Of a stretch of 57,731 bases of DNA, positions 18,136-28,126 are shown in pieces. How positions within the stretch are numbered: the stretch's first letter is position 1; each line of letters starts with the position of its first letter. Both the position numbers and the translations under genes were made by a program. This stretch comes from Alkalibacterium putridalgicola. GTDB taxonomy: Bacteria; Bacillota; Bacilli; Lactobacillales; Carnobacteriaceae_A. The notes beneath the pieces were generated by a model. That model searched no databases, was not told the DNA's origin, and saw nothing but the letters and a program-made list of their open reading frames with translations. The stretch covers positions 1 to 57,731 of the forward strand of contig NZ_FOBL01000017.1 of the NCBI RefSeq assembly GCF_900109825.1, given 5' to 3'.

Positions 18136-20013
18136 ATGGATACAGCAGCAATTTATCACCGTTCCGAGAGTGAATATGCTTACTTATACGAACGCGGGCA
18201 TTACCATATCCGTATTCGGACGAAAGCCAAAGACGTGGACAGCGTCGAGCTGATCAGTGGCGATCCTTACGCTCTGGATGAACAGAAATGGTATACAGAC
18301 GGCAAAGAAATGAAGAAAGTCGCTACAACGAACATGCATGATTACTGGATGATCGATACACATGAGCCGACCAAACGCATGGCTTACGGTTTCCGTGTGA
18401 TCGGCAAAGACGGCATTGAGATTTTTTATTCCGATCAGGGCGTCTATCCGTTTGAAGAGACATTTCTTGAGCAGATGAACTTTTATTTCCGTGTGCCTTA
18501 CATCCACGAGATCGACGCCTTCCGGGCACCGAAATGGGCCAGCGAGACGATCTGGTATCAGATCTTTCCGGAACGTTTCAGAAATGGTGACGAAAGCAAT
18601 AACCCGGAAGGAACCCTTCCGTGGGCGAGCAAGGAACATCCTTCCCGTGATGATTTTTACGGCGGGGATCTTCAGGGTGTCCTGGACGGTCTGGATTATC
18701 TGGAAGAACTGGGGATCAACGGCATCTACTTCACCCCCGTCTTTGAAGCGCACTCCAACCATAAATATGACACCATCGACTATAAAGAGATCGATCCGGA
18801 TTTTGGTGACAAGGAACTCTTTAAAAAAGTCGTGGATGAAGCACACAATCGCGGCATGCGTGTCATGATCGATGCCGTTTTCAATCATGTCGGCATCCAG
18901 TCGGGACAGTGGCAGGATGTGCTTTTAAATCAGGAAAACTCAAAATATAAAGACTGGTTTTATATACATTCCTTCCCGGTCGAAGACGTCAGCGACCTGA
19001 GCACGGAAGAACTGGAAAATGTCGGACGTGTGAATTACGATACCTTTGCCTTTACCGGCCACATGCCTAAACTGAATACAGCCAATCCGGAAGTACAGGA
19101 ATATCTACTGGATATCGCAACGTATTGGATCAAGGAATTCGATATCGATGCCTGGCGTCTGGATGTCGCCAACGAAGTGGACCATTTCTTCTGGAAGCGA
19201 TTCTTCAAGGAAACCACAAACATCAAAGAAGACTTGTATATCCTGGGAGAGATCTGGCACTCCTCACAGAACTGGCTGAACGGCGACGAATTCCATGCCG
19301 TTATGAACTATGCCTTTACGGATAATATCGAGAACTATTTCTTCAAGAAGATTCTGTCTCCGACGCGTCTGGTGTCCAGCCTGAACAGTCAGCTGATGCT
19401 TTACCGTAAGCAGACGACCGAAGTCATGTTCAATCTGCTGGATTCCCATGACACGCCGCGACTATTGACCAAAGCCGGTGGGGATAAAAGCCTCGTGAAA
19501 TCAGCGATGGCCTTCCTTTATTCACAACCCGGTGCACCGTGTATGTATTACGGGACGGAAGTGGGACTCGATGGCGAAGGGGATCCGGACTGCCGCAAGT
19601 GTATGATCTGGGATGAGAACAAACAGGATCATGATATGCTGCGTTTTTCAAAAGACCTGATCCGTTTCCGTAAAAAATATCAGCCGATCTTAAGTTATGG
19701 CGAAACCGAGTGGCACGACGTGAGAGACGATGAGCAGTTCCTTGGCTTCAAGCGTAAACTGGGCAATCAGGAACTTTACTTCTTCTTTAATCAGGATGAA
19801 GACGAGGCCTTCCTGCCGCTTCTGCCACATGGCGCACATAAAGTGTTCGGTTTTAATGACGAGTCGTATGAAGAGGACGAGATTTTGCATCAGAATGGTT
19901 TTTCTGTTTATTACTATGTCGATAACGAAGAAGAGAAGAAACAGCGTCTGATGAAAAAACGCAAGCGTGCGAAAAAACGTAAAGTCCTGCTTGAAGCGAT
20001 CAAAAGCAGCTAG
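18136..20013 (+). CDS. Neopullulanase / cyclomaltodextrinase / maltogenic amylase (GH13_20)
   Basis: 625 residues, no signal peptide, so intracellular. N-terminal CBM34-like domain (about 1-125), then the GH13 barrel starting WYQIFPERFRNGD. Conserved regions: DAVFNHVG (I), DAWRLDVANEV with the nucleophile Asp (II), ILGEIWH with the acid Glu (III) and LLDSHDTPR (IV). It opens cyclodextrins and trims maltodextrins or pullulan to maltose, panose and glucose. The last 25 residues are very basic (KKRKRAKKRK), an unusual tail for the family. It is cotranscribed with the maltose phosphorylase gene 27 nt downstream, so the maltose produced can be phosphorolysed at once. GH13_20 members overlap in activity, so the exact preference is open. 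Confidence 0.9.
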   Translation: MDTAAIYHRSESEYAYLYERGHYHIRIRTKAKDVDSVELISGDPYALDEQKWYTDGKEMKKVATTNMHDYWMIDTHEPTKRMAYGFRVIGKDGIEIFYSDQGVYPFEETFLEQMNFYFRVPYIHEIDAFRAPKWASETIWYQIFPERFRNGDESNNPEGTLPWASKEHPSRDDFYGGDLQGVLDGLDYLEELGINGIYFTPVFEAHSNHKYDTIDYKEIDPDFGDKELFKKVVDEAHNRGMRVMIDAVFNHVGIQSGQWQDVLLNQENSKYKDWFYIHSFPVEDVSDLSTEELENVGRVNYDTFAFTGHMPKLNTANPEVQEYLLDIATYWIKEFDIDAWRLDVANEVDHFFWKRFFKETTNIKEDLYILGEIWHSSQNWLNGDEFHAVMNYAFTDNIENYFFKKILSPTRLVSSLNSQLMLYRKQTTEVMFNLLDSHDTPRLLTKAGGDKSLVKSAMAFLYSQPGAPCMYYGTEVGLDGEGDPDCRKCMIWDENKQDHDMLRFSKDLIRFRKKYQPILSYGETEWHDVRDDEQFLGFKRKLGNQELYFFFNQDEDEAFLPLLPHGAHKVFGFNDESYEEDEILHQNGFSVYYYVDNEEEKKQRLMKKRKRAKKRKVLLEAIKSS

Positions 20014-20040
20014 TTTAAAATAGAGAAAATATAGATTGGG

Positions 20041-22323
20041 ATGTGTATGAGAATGAAGAGAATAGCAAAAATCGACCCGTGGAAAGTCATCACCACCGAG
20101 GTAAAGAAAGACAAGCGTGTACAGGAAAGTCTGACGGCCATCGGCAACGGCTATATGGGGCTGCGCGGAAACTTTGAAGAAGGATATTCCGGCGAGTCAC
20201 ATATCGGTACGTACCTGGCTGGTGTTTGGTATCCGGACAAAACACGTGTCGGCTGGTGGAAGATGGGCTATCCCGAATATTTCGGTAAAGTGATCAACGC
20301 CACGAACTTTATCCCCGTAACGATCCAAGTCGACGGACACAAAGTCGACCTGGCCGTAGATGACGTGAAAGAGTACCGTTTGGAACTGGATATGAAAGAG
20401 GGTGTTCTGAACCGTTCTTTCGTCTGGTCAAAAGACGATACAGAGATCGCCTTCACCTTTGCCCGCTTCGTGAGTGTAGCAACGAAAGAACTGGCGGTCA
20501 TCCATATCGAAGCAAACGTTTTGAAAGGCAGTCCTGTCATCGAAATGACACCTCACCTGGACGGGGATGTCGAGAATGAAGACAGCAATTACGATGAACA
20601 GTTCTGGATCGAGCGTGACCGCGGGTTGACGCCGTATCCTTACTTAACGACCAAAACAGTGGAAAACAATTTTGGTACTGACCGCTTTACTGTGACGACG
20701 ATGATGAACAGCGACGTTTCTGGCCTTGCTAAAGCAGACAGCAGCGAATCCGACATGCTGGTCGCTGAAAACTATAAAGGCACCGTTTCAGAAGGCGAGA
20801 CCGTCAGTTTGACTAAACTGGTCTCGGTCATCACCAGTCGTGACGTCGAAGAAACCGATCAGGTCAAAGCGGCCGAAGCTATTTTAGCTGAAGCAAACGC
20901 ATCGACGTATGCTGATTTGAAAGATGCCCATGTGAGCGAATGGGAAAACCGCTGGAACAATGCCGACGTCGTAATCGAAGGCGACGAAGCCAGCCAGCAG
21001 GGTGTCCGCTTCAATATTTTCCAGCTCTTTTCAACCTATTACGGCGAAGATCCGCGTTTGAATGTCGGACCGAAAGGCTTCACTGGAGAGAAATACGGCG
21101 GTGCGACTTACTGGGATACCGAATCCTGCATCCTGCCGATGTATCTGTCGATCACTGACGAAGAAGTGTCCAAGCAGCTTTTAGTCTACCGTCATAACCA
21201 GCTGGAAGAAGCGCATGTCAATGCATCCAAGCAGGGACTGGAAGGCGCACTGTATCCAATGGTGACCTTCACCGGGATCGAGTGCCATAATGAATGGGAA
21301 ATCACGTTTGAAGAGATCCACCGTAACGGCGCGATCGCTCATGCGATCTTCAACTACTCGACTTATTTCGGAGACGAATCCTATCTCTTGGACAAGGGGA
21401 TCGAAGTCCTGACTGGTATTTCCCGCTTCTGGGCCGACCGCGTGCATTACTCAAAACGTAATGAAAAATACATGATCCACGGCGTAACGGGTCCGAACGA
21501 GTATGAAAACAACATCAACAACAACTGGTACACCAACACGATGGCCGCCTGGACCCTGCGCTATACTTTGGAATCTCTTGAAAAAGTATCTGACGAGAAA
21601 AAAGCGAGCTTAAATATTGGATCCGAAGAACTAGACAAATGGAAAGACATCGTAGAAAATATGTACTTCCCTAAAGACGATGAGCTGGATGTCTTTGTTC
21701 AGCACGATACCTTCCTGGACAAAGATCTGCGTCCGGTGGATTCGCTGAAACCGGAAGAGCGTCCGATCAACCAGAACTGGTCATGGGACAAGATCCTGCG
21801 TTCACCGTTCATCAAGCAGGCGGATGTCCTGCAGGGCTTGTACTTCCTGAATCATGAATACAGTCAGGGTGAGAAAGAACGCAACTTTGACTTCTATGAG
21901 CCGATGACTGTTCACGAGTCTTCGCTTTCGCCATTGGTCCACTCGATCCTGGCTTCAGAATTAGGCAAGAAGGAAAAGGCGTTTGAAATGTATGAGCGTA
22001 CAGCGCGCCTGGACCTGGACAACTACAACAATGATACGGAAGACGGCCTGCACATCACATCGATGAGCGGCGGCTGGCTATCCATTGTTCACGGCTTTGC
22101 CGGCATGCGCACCTTGACGGGTGAACTGTCCTTTGAACCGTACTGCCCTGAAAAGTGGGACGGCTACGAATTCAAGCTGAAGTACCGCGGCCGACTCATC
22201 AAAGTCATCGTGGACAAGGAAAACGTTGAATTTGCACTGCAGGAAGGCGATGCTTTAGACTTCAACCTTTACGGGGAATCAGTGACGCTTACAGACAGCG
22301 TCAAGCAAGCCATCCGAAAATAA
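20041..22323 (+). CDS. malP: Maltose phosphorylase (GH65)
   Basis: 760 residues (or 756 from the third ATG at 20053, whose product [12 protein letters not shown] matches the usual family start; none of the three ATGs has a good ribosome site). GH65 signatures: [20 protein letters not shown] near the N terminus, CILPMYLS, and [17 protein letters not shown] with the general-acid Glu. It splits maltose with inorganic phosphate into glucose and beta-glucose-1-phosphate without ATP. The beta-phosphoglucomutase needed next is encoded just downstream (22816). Trehalose or kojibiose phosphorylases are related, but the maltodextrin context favours maltose. A terminator follows within 10 nt of the stop. 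Confidence 0.93.
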   Translation: MCMRMKRIAKIDPWKVITTEVKKDKRVQESLTAIGNGYMGLRGNFEEGYSGESHIGTYLAGVWYPDKTRVGWWKMGYPEYFGKVINATNFIPVTIQVDGHKVDLAVDDVKEYRLELDMKEGVLNRSFVWSKDDTEIAFTFARFVSVATKELAVIHIEANVLKGSPVIEMTPHLDGDVENEDSNYDEQFWIERDRGLTPYPYLTTKTVENNFGTDRFTVTTMMNSDVSGLAKADSSESDMLVAENYKGTVSEGETVSLTKLVSVITSRDVEETDQVKAAEAILAEANASTYADLKDAHVSEWENRWNNADVVIEGDEASQQGVRFNIFQLFSTYYGEDPRLNVGPKGFTGEKYGGATYWDTESCILPMYLSITDEEVSKQLLVYRHNQLEEAHVNASKQGLEGALYPMVTFTGIECHNEWEITFEEIHRNGAIAHAIFNYSTYFGDESYLLDKGIEVLTGISRFWADRVHYSKRNEKYMIHGVTGPNEYENNINNNWYTNTMAAWTLRYTLESLEKVSDEKKASLNIGSEELDKWKDIVENMYFPKDDELDVFVQHDTFLDKDLRPVDSLKPEERPINQNWSWDKILRSPFIKQADVLQGLYFLNHEYSQGEKERNFDFYEPMTVHESSLSPLVHSILASELGKKEKAFEMYERTARLDLDNYNNDTEDGLHITSMSGGWLSIVHGFAGMRTLTGELSFEPYCPEKWDGYEFKLKYRGRLIKVIVDKENVEFALQEGDALDFNLYGESVTLTDSVKQAIRK

Positions 22324-22331
22324 AAGAAGGC

Positions 22332-22363
22332 GAGATCATCCGCGGATGATCTCTTCATTCTTG
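22332..22363 (+). terminator. Terminator of the neopullulanase-malP operon
   Basis: GAGATCATCC and GGATGATCTC form a 10-bp perfect stem (loop GC) followed by TTCATTCTT; the T-tract is interrupted. Confidence 0.65.
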
Positions 22364-22406
22364 AAGTGCTTTGGTTTGGTGTTCGCTGGGTAAAGGGTAT
22401 GGGATC

Positions 22407-22685
22407 GAGTGAACAGTTTGTGGTCTGAAATGTCGCACTGGGGAGGTGCTGACTCGCTGAGTGAACAATTTTTGGGCCGAGATGTCGCACTGATGATATA
22501 CCGGCCTAATGAGTGAACAGTTTGTGGTCTGAAATGTCGCACTCGCGGAGCACCGATCTGGTGAGTGAACAGTTTGTGGGCCAGAATGTCGTGCTCATGA
22601 AGCACCGACCCAGTGAGTGGACAATTATCGAACACTGATGTCGTACTCGCAAAGCACTGACCCCGCGAGTGAACATCTTACCTAC
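22407..22685. repeat. Hairpin array, locus 4 (six units, exactly 52 bp)
   Basis: GAG of the 5' arm at 22407, 22459, 22511, 22563, 22615 and 22667: five steps of exactly 52 bp. Each inverted repeat is 34 bp, as at locus 2, but with other arms: GAGTG-A-ACA faces TGT-CG-CACTC. Spacers of 18 bp carry GGAGCACCGA-like text. The last unit has only its 5' arm. Confidence 0.92.
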
Positions 22686-22754
22686 CCGAGCGCTTAACAC
22701 CAACCAGAAAGCGCTAAAAATTTAAAACCCCTAAAAGCAGTGATAAAATAAGGA

Positions 22755-22779
22755 AGAGAGATGGCCATCTCTCTTTTTT
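22755..22779 (+). terminator. Terminator-like hairpin directly upstream of pgmB
   Basis: AGAGAGATGG followed by CCATCTCTCT and TTTTTT: a loopless 20-bp palindrome plus U-tract, ending 24 nt before the pgmB ribosome site. It either insulates pgmB from upstream transcription or works as an attenuator for a promoter upstream of it (for example near 22741). Confidence 0.75.
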
Positions 22780-22815
22780 CATTATGAAGCAGGCAGACAT
22801 TATAAGGAGGACATT

Positions 22816-23478
22816 ATGATTAAAGGATTAATATTTGATTTAGACGGCGTGATCACGGATACAGCAGAATATCACTACCTGGCATGGAAAAGTCTGGCGA
22901 AAAAGCTGGGTATCGAAATGGACAGAGAATTCAATGAACAGCTTAAAGGCATCAGCCGCATGGAATCGCTGGACTTGATATTAAAACACGGCAATAAAGA
23001 AAACGATTATACGGAAGAAGAGAAACAGGAACTGGCCACACAGAAAAATGAAGAATACCAGCACTATATCGAAGAAATCACACATAATGATCTGCTTCCA
23101 GGCATCGAAACACTTCTTAAAGAAGCTAAAGAGAAAGGGATCGGGATGGCCCTCGCTTCTGCCAGTAAAAACGGACCCAAAATAATCAGACAGCTGGAGA
23201 TCGACGAGTTGTTTGACGGAACAGTGGTTGACCCGGCTTCTTTAAGTGCAGGCAAACCGGACCCTGAAATATTTATCAAAGGTGCAGAGGTACTAGGCTT
23301 GAAACCAGAGGAATGTGTGGGACTGGAAGATGCCGAAGCAGGCGTTGAATCGATCAATGCGGCGGGCATGTTTTCTGTCGGTGTCGGTTCGGAAGCGGCG
23401 ATGCACAAAGCGGACTATATCGTTAAAGATACGAAAGAGCTGACACTGGATAAGATCCTGGAAGCAGCAGAGAAATAA
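22816..23478 (+). CDS. pgmB: Beta-phosphoglucomutase
   Basis: 220-residue HAD-superfamily enzyme. Nucleophile Asp8 and acid/base Asp10 are in FDLDGVITDTAEYH; the cap domain carries LKGISRMESL, a beta-PGM mark; core motifs are ALASASKNG (Ser/Lys) and GLEDAEAGVESI (Asp pair). It converts beta-glucose-1-phosphate from maltose phosphorylase to glucose-6-phosphate. AAGGAGG precedes the ATG. The dexB-like gene starts 28 nt downstream, giving a two-gene unit that continues the pathway begun by the operon upstream. Confidence 0.95.
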   Translation: MIKGLIFDLDGVITDTAEYHYLAWKSLAKKLGIEMDREFNEQLKGISRMESLDLILKHGNKENDYTEEEKQELATQKNEEYQHYIEEITHNDLLPGIETLLKEAKEKGIGMALASASKNGPKIIRQLEIDELFDGTVVDPASLSAGKPDPEIFIKGAEVLGLKPEECVGLEDAEAGVESINAAGMFSVGVGSEAAMHKADYIVKDTKELTLDKILEAAEK

Positions 23479-23505
23479 ATTTTGGATCATTGAGAGGAGC
23501 ATTCT

Positions 23506-25128
23506 ATGAAGTGGTGGCAGAACGCGGTGATCTATCAGATCTATCCGCGCAGTTTCAAGGACAGTAATGGTGACGGTATCGGGGACATCCCCGGTATCAT
23601 CAGTCGCCTGGATTATTTAAAAGAGCTGGGGATCGATGCCATCTGGCTGAGTCCAGTTTATGAATCCCCGAATGATGACAATGGCTATGATATCAGTGAC
23701 TACCAGGCGATCCATCCGGACTTCGGTACGATGGCAGATATGGACCGGTTGATCGAAGAAGCGAAAAGCCGCGGCATACGGATCGTTATGGACCTTGTCG
23801 TCAATCACACGAGCGACGAACACCAGTGGTTCGTCGAGGGAAGGAAAAGTAAAGATAACGAGTACCGGGATTACTATATCTGGCGCGATCCGGTAAACGG
23901 CGAAGCGCCTAATGACTTGACGTCGACCTTCGGCGGTTCGGCCTGGGAATATGACGAAAAAACAGCGCAGTATTATCTTCATCTTTTCAGTAAAAAGCAG
24001 CCTGACCTGAACTGGGAAAACGAAAAAGTCCGTCAGTCGGTCTATGACATGATGAACTTCTGGCTGGATAAAGGGATCGGCGGTTTCCGCATGGACGTGA
24101 TCGATTTGATCGGTAAAAAGCCGGATGAAGGGATCACCGGGAACGGACCTAAGCTGCATCACTATCTTCAGGAGCTGCATCAGGAAACCCTATTAAATAG
24201 AGATGTCATGACCGTCGGCGAAACCTGGGGCGCGACACCTGAAACGGCAATGCTCTATTCCGATCCTCTGCGTCAGGAACTGTCTATGGTCTTCCAGTTT
24301 GAACACATGCAGCTGGATGAACAGCCGGGTGGAACGAAATGGGATCTCAAACCACTCGATCTGACTGAACTGAAAAGGGTCCTTTCAAAGTGGCAGGTGG
24401 AACTGAAAGACAGTGGCTGGAACAGCTTGTTCTGGAACAACCACGACCTTCCGCGGATCGTCTCCCGTTTTGGAAACGATACAGACTACCGGGTCGAAAG
24501 CGCCAAGCTGTTCGCGATCCTGCTTCACCTGATGAAAGGGACACCGTATATCTATCAGGGTGAAGAGATCGGGATGACCAACCGGAAGATCGAATCGATC
24601 GATGAAGTGGATGATATTGAAAGCATCAATATGTATCACGAGCGATTAAGTGAAGGGTATAGAAAAGACGCACTGATTCATGCGATCAATGTCAAAGGGC
24701 GGGATAATGCCAGAACCCCTATGCATTGGGACGATTCTGAACAGGCCGGATTCACGACCGGGACCCCCTGGCTGCCTGTCCAGTCCAACTATAAACATAT
24801 TAACGTCAAAGAGTCTCTTGATTCTGAGGACTCTATCTTCAGCATGTACAAAAAGCTGATCCAGCTGCGTAAAGACAATCCGCTTGTCGTCTGGGGCGAT
24901 TATGAGCTGCTTCTGCCGGATCATCCGTCCATCTTTGCCTATACGCGCAGTTATCAAGGAAACACGTGGCTGGTTGCCGCGAATGTCAGTGGACAGGAAG
25001 AAAGATTAGAATTGGATGAGGATAGACGTGTCGGTAAAGTGATCGTCTCAAACTACGGTAAAGAGGAAATCGATTTAGAAATGGCAGTCCTGCAACCTTT
25101 CGAAGCCACCGTGGTCGAAATTGCCTAA
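23506..25128 (+). CDS. dexB: Glucan 1,6-alpha-glucosidase, DexB-like (GH13_31)
   Basis: 540 residues, cytoplasmic. GH13_31 layout: NAVIYQIYPRSFKDSNGDG, DLVVNHTSDEH (region I), GGFRMDVIDLIGK (nucleophile Asp, region II), TVGETWGATPE (acid Glu, region III), FWNNHDLPR (region IV). The residue right after the nucleophile is Val, which in this subfamily goes with alpha-1,6 preference (oligo-1,6-glucosidases and streptococcal DexB, which it resembles along its length), unlike the Ala in the two sister enzymes at 35425 and 39475. It should release glucose from isomalto-ends left by pullulanase and neopullulanase. Paired with pgmB. Confidence 0.88.
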   Translation: MKWWQNAVIYQIYPRSFKDSNGDGIGDIPGIISRLDYLKELGIDAIWLSPVYESPNDDNGYDISDYQAIHPDFGTMADMDRLIEEAKSRGIRIVMDLVVNHTSDEHQWFVEGRKSKDNEYRDYYIWRDPVNGEAPNDLTSTFGGSAWEYDEKTAQYYLHLFSKKQPDLNWENEKVRQSVYDMMNFWLDKGIGGFRMDVIDLIGKKPDEGITGNGPKLHHYLQELHQETLLNRDVMTVGETWGATPETAMLYSDPLRQELSMVFQFEHMQLDEQPGGTKWDLKPLDLTELKRVLSKWQVELKDSGWNSLFWNNHDLPRIVSRFGNDTDYRVESAKLFAILLHLMKGTPYIYQGEEIGMTNRKIESIDEVDDIESINMYHERLSEGYRKDALIHAINVKGRDNARTPMHWDDSEQAGFTTGTPWLPVQSNYKHINVKESLDSEDSIFSMYKKLIQLRKDNPLVVWGDYELLLPDHPSIFAYTRSYQGNTWLVAANVSGQEERLELDEDRRVGKVIVSNYGKEEIDLEMAVLQPFEATVVEIA

Positions 25129-25162
25129 TAGTTAAAATATAAACAAACTATTGGATAAATCC

Positions 25163-25176
25163 TGATACCGGTAACA
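25163..25176 (+). promoter_or_regulatory. MalR-type operator O2 (malE)
   Basis: TGATACCGGTAACA; inner ten bases TACCGGTA-centred and palindromic, one mismatched pair. Centre at 25169.5, 19.5 bp before the -35 hexamer. Confidence 0.75.
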
Positions 25177-25188
25177 TTGAAAAAACGA

Positions 25189-25217
25189 TTGAAACCGTTA
25201 TTAAAAGCTTATATAGT
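25189..25217 (+). promoter_or_regulatory. Promoter of malEFG
   Basis: TTGAAA at 25189-25194, 17-bp spacer, TATAGT at 25212-25217. The leader is about 115 nt. Confidence 0.75.
25190..25203 (+). promoter_or_regulatory. cre-like box over the malE -35
   Basis: TGAAACCGTTATTA fits TGNNANCGNTNNCA except T at position 13. It overlaps the -35 hexamer, a repression position for CcpA. Confidence 0.5.
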
Positions 25218-25338
25218 TAGAATGTAATCACTTACAACACCTTTTCTAAACAAACTGGATTTTGGAAAGCCTTTTCCTTTTGTTTGGCAAACTGATGTAA
25301 GGAACGAGAAACAAATATAAAAAATAGGAGGCAACACA

Positions 25339-26649
25339 ATGATAGATAAGAAGTTATGGTACAAAGGAATGTTACTGCTTTCAACAGCTGGGGTCCTTGC
25401 AGCATGCGGAACAGGCGACAACACGGATTCAGAAGATACTTCAGGAGACACAACTGAAGAAACCTCAGAAGATACAACCACAGAAGGCGAAACAGCAAGC
25501 CAGGACACTCCTGAAAAACCTGAATCGCTACATATTTGGGTCAACGATGAAGAAGCACAATTGAACGCCTACGAAGAAATCACTTCAAACTTCACTGAAG
25601 AACATGGTATTGAAGTCGAGATCACACCTTACAGCATGCTTGAACAGACAGAAGGAATGAGCTTGGATGCACCAAGTGGACAAGGTCCAGACCTGTTCTT
25701 CCAGCCGCATGACCGTATGGGCGATATCCATCTGCAAGGTTTAGCTGCAGAACTTGAGCTGACCGATGATCAGATGGAACGTCTAGGCGAGTATAACGAA
25801 GATGCTGTGACAGCATTCAGTTATGAAGGCGCACAGTACGGTATTCCAGCGGTTGTTGAAACTTACGGCCTGTTCATCAATACAGATTTAGTTGATGAAG
25901 TACCGGAAACAATGGAAGAGCTGACACAAACAGCAGCTGAACTGACAGAAGGCGAACAATACGGCTTCATGATGAATGCTGCAGACTTGTACTTCACATA
26001 TCCGTTCATCACTGCTGACGGCGGCTACATTTTTGCACAGAACGAAGACGGTTCATATGACACATCAGATATCGGCTTGAACACACCAGAAGCTGTTTCT
26101 GCTGTAGAAAGAATCCAAGGCTGGTTCGAAGATGGACTAATGCCTCAAGGGACTGACCTGGAAGTTGCTAACAGCCTATTCATGGACGGTCAAGTCGGCA
26201 TGATCATCAACGGCCCTTGGGCTATTCCAGACTATCAGGAAGCTCTTGGAGACAGCTTGATGGTTGCAGAACTGCCAACGCAGGACGGCGAACCATTGAA
26301 CTCATTCTCAGGAAACAAAGGCTGGTTAGTCAACTATTACTCAGAAGATCAGCACTGGGCAACTGAATTGGCACTTTACATGACGAATGCAGAAAGCTCA
26401 GAAACTTACTATGAAGTAGCCGGTGAACTGCCTGCGCATACTGCTGTTGAGATCGAAGATGAATTGATGGCACCGATCTTCGCCCAGACTCAAAATGCTC
26501 ATCCAATGCCAAATATCCCAGAAATGCAACAAGTTTGGGAGCCAATGAATGACGCATTAACATTCATCCAGCAAGGTGATGATGTACAGGAAGTCTTAGA
26601 CGAAGCTGTTTCAACGATCGAATCAGAAATTTCACTGATGGGTCAATAA
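25339..26649 (+). CDS. malE: Maltodextrin-binding lipoprotein of ABC transporter
   Basis: 436 residues. Signal peptide with lipobox LAAC (Cys22), then an acidic Asp/Thr/Ser/Glu linker (about 23-55) and a cluster B sugar-binding fold (LHIWVNDEEAQLNAYEEI, LFFQPHDRMGD, PWAIPDYQEAL). It should capture maltodextrins from the secreted amylase-pullulanase and hand them to MalFG. AT-richer codon use than the flanking genes (many ACA, GAA and CAA codons) suits a very highly expressed gene. AGGAGG lies 6-7 nt before the ATG. A stem-loop follows in the gap before malF, as often seen where the binding protein is made in excess over the permeases. Confidence 0.93.
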   Translation: MIDKKLWYKGMLLLSTAGVLAACGTGDNTDSEDTSGDTTEETSEDTTTEGETASQDTPEKPESLHIWVNDEEAQLNAYEEITSNFTEEHGIEVEITPYSMLEQTEGMSLDAPSGQGPDLFFQPHDRMGDIHLQGLAAELELTDDQMERLGEYNEDAVTAFSYEGAQYGIPAVVETYGLFINTDLVDEVPETMEELTQTAAELTEGEQYGFMMNAADLYFTYPFITADGGYIFAQNEDGSYDTSDIGLNTPEAVSAVERIQGWFEDGLMPQGTDLEVANSLFMDGQVGMIINGPWAIPDYQEALGDSLMVAELPTQDGEPLNSFSGNKGWLVNYYSEDQHWATELALYMTNAESSETYYEVAGELPAHTAVEIEDELMAPIFAQTQNAHPMPNIPEMQQVWEPMNDALTFIQQGDDVQEVLDEAVSTIESEISLMGQ

Positions 26650-26686
26650 TAAGAATCGCAGTTTGACGTCAAGCTAATTTGAAAAG

Positions 26687-26716
26687 GGAGATTGAGCAAT
26701 AACAGACTCAATCTCC
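26687..26716 (+). terminator. malE-malF intergenic stem-loop (partial terminator or mRNA stabiliser)
   Basis: GGAGATTGAG pairs perfectly with CTCAATCTCC, 10-nt loop, followed by TTCTTCATC. No separate promoter is clear before malF, so some read-through must happen. Confidence 0.7.
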
Positions 26717-26809
26717 TTCTTCATCTTAGTTATTTATGTGTATAGAGCTGATTCAGTCAACTCTTTAGACATAAGTGACTGCTATAGGGAGAGTAGAAGG
26801 AGAGAGATT

Positions 26810-28126
26810 ATGGCTAGTAACGAGAATCAAAATAAACCGTCTCAGACTCGGGTGAAGAATCTGGACCACAGCCCCAAAAAGGCGATGCTGTTGTCGATCA
26901 TTCCGGGTATGGGTCAAATATATAATAAACGAAAACTGAAAGGGATTGCGCTGTTCATACTGTTTGCCGCGTTTGCATTCGTGATGTTCGATTTTGTCGC
27001 TTCCGGACTGCAGGGACTCATCACTTTGGGGACAGAGGCACGTGTGGATGATTCACGTGTGTTCATGATCGAAGGAATCCTGGCACTGCTTTTCACTGTG
27101 TTCTACGCATCACTCTACTGGGTCAATATCCAGGATGCAAAAAATGAAGCACAGAAAATCAGAGACGGGTGGACTCCCGGAGGGGTGATGGAAAACTTCC
27201 GCAATTCCTGGGATACCGCTTTTCCGTATGTCCTGATCGGTCCCGGATTTGCCCTCCTAGTGTTTGTGGTCATCCTGCCGCTTTTATTCATGGGATTTTT
27301 AGCTTTCACCAACTACAACTTGTATAATGCACCACCGCGTAACCTGCTTCAGTGGGTCGGCTTTGAAAACTTTATTCGTCTAGTGACGCTATCTGAATGG
27401 CGTGACACCTTTATCAGTGTTCTGACCTGGACGATCACCTGGACATTCGTTGCAACCACACTGCAGATCGCTCTGGCGATGTTCCTGGCTATCCTGACCA
27501 ATGATAAGCGGATAAAATTCAAGAAACTGATCCGAACCGTCCTGATCCTGCCGTGGGCTGTGCCCGGCTTTGTTACAATCATCATTTTCTCTGCCTTGTT
27601 CAATGACAACTTTGGTGCGATCAACACAGACATCATTCAGCCCTTATTCAATACGACGATACCCTGGATGACAGAAGTCATGTGGAGTCGGATCGCCATC
27701 ATCATGATCCAGGTCTGGCTCGGGTTCCCGTATGTTTATGCGTTGTTCTCCGGAGTCCTTCAAGGAATATCCGATGACTGGTATGAAGCGGCAGAGATGG
27801 ATGGTGCATCGCGCTGGCAGAAATTTACAAACATCACGTTCCCGCATCTGATGTTTGCGACAGGTCCGCTGCTCTTGACGCAGTATACCTTCAACTTTAA
27901 TAACTTCAATATTATTTATCTGTTCAATGAAGGGGGTCCGGCTGTTCGCGGACAGAATGCCGGCGGAACAGATATCCTGATCTCCTGGGTCTATAATTTG
28001 ACCTTTACTAACTCACAATTCAGTATGGCTGCTGCCATATCACTGATACTGGGACTGATCGTCGCGACCTTCGCATTCTTCCAGTTCAGACGCTCACGCT
28101 CATTCAAAGAGGAGGGTAACATGTAA
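26810..28126 (+). CDS. malF: Maltodextrin ABC transporter permease
   Basis: 438 residues from the ATG at 26810, set by AGAAGGAGAG; an upstream in-frame GTG at 26738 lacks a ribosome site. The N-terminal cytoplasmic segment ends in SPKKAMLLSIIPGMGQIYNK, typical of Gram-positive MalF/GanP-like permeases with two extra N-terminal helices, then the six-helix core. The EAA loop that docks the ATPase is EAAEMDGASRWQKFTNITFP. It overlaps malG by 1 nt (TAATG). Confidence 0.93.
   Translation: MASNENQNKPSQTRVKNLDHSPKKAMLLSIIPGMGQIYNKRKLKGIALFILFAAFAFVMFDFVASGLQGLITLGTEARVDDSRVFMIEGILALLFTVFYASLYWVNIQDAKNEAQKIRDGWTPGGVMENFRNSWDTAFPYVLIGPGFALLVFVVILPLLFMGFLAFTNYNLYNAPPRNLLQWVGFENFIRLVTLSEWRDTFISVLTWTITWTFVATTLQIALAMFLAILTNDKRIKFKKLIRTVLILPWAVPGFVTIIIFSALFNDNFGAINTDIIQPLFNTTIPWMTEVMWSRIAIIMIQVWLGFPYVYALFSGVLQGISDDWYEAAEMDGASRWQKFTNITFPHLMFATGPLLLTQYTFNFNNFNIIYLFNEGGPAVRGQNAGGTDILISWVYNLTFTNSQFSMAAAISLILGLIVATFAFFQFRRSRSFKEEGNM

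Noticed and set aside
22336-22703. Two overlapping minus-strand frames of 99 and 65 codons in array locus 4
   Set aside because: Same cause: hairpin repeats of 52 bp happen to lack stops. No ribosome sites, and the peptide repeats shift frame between units.
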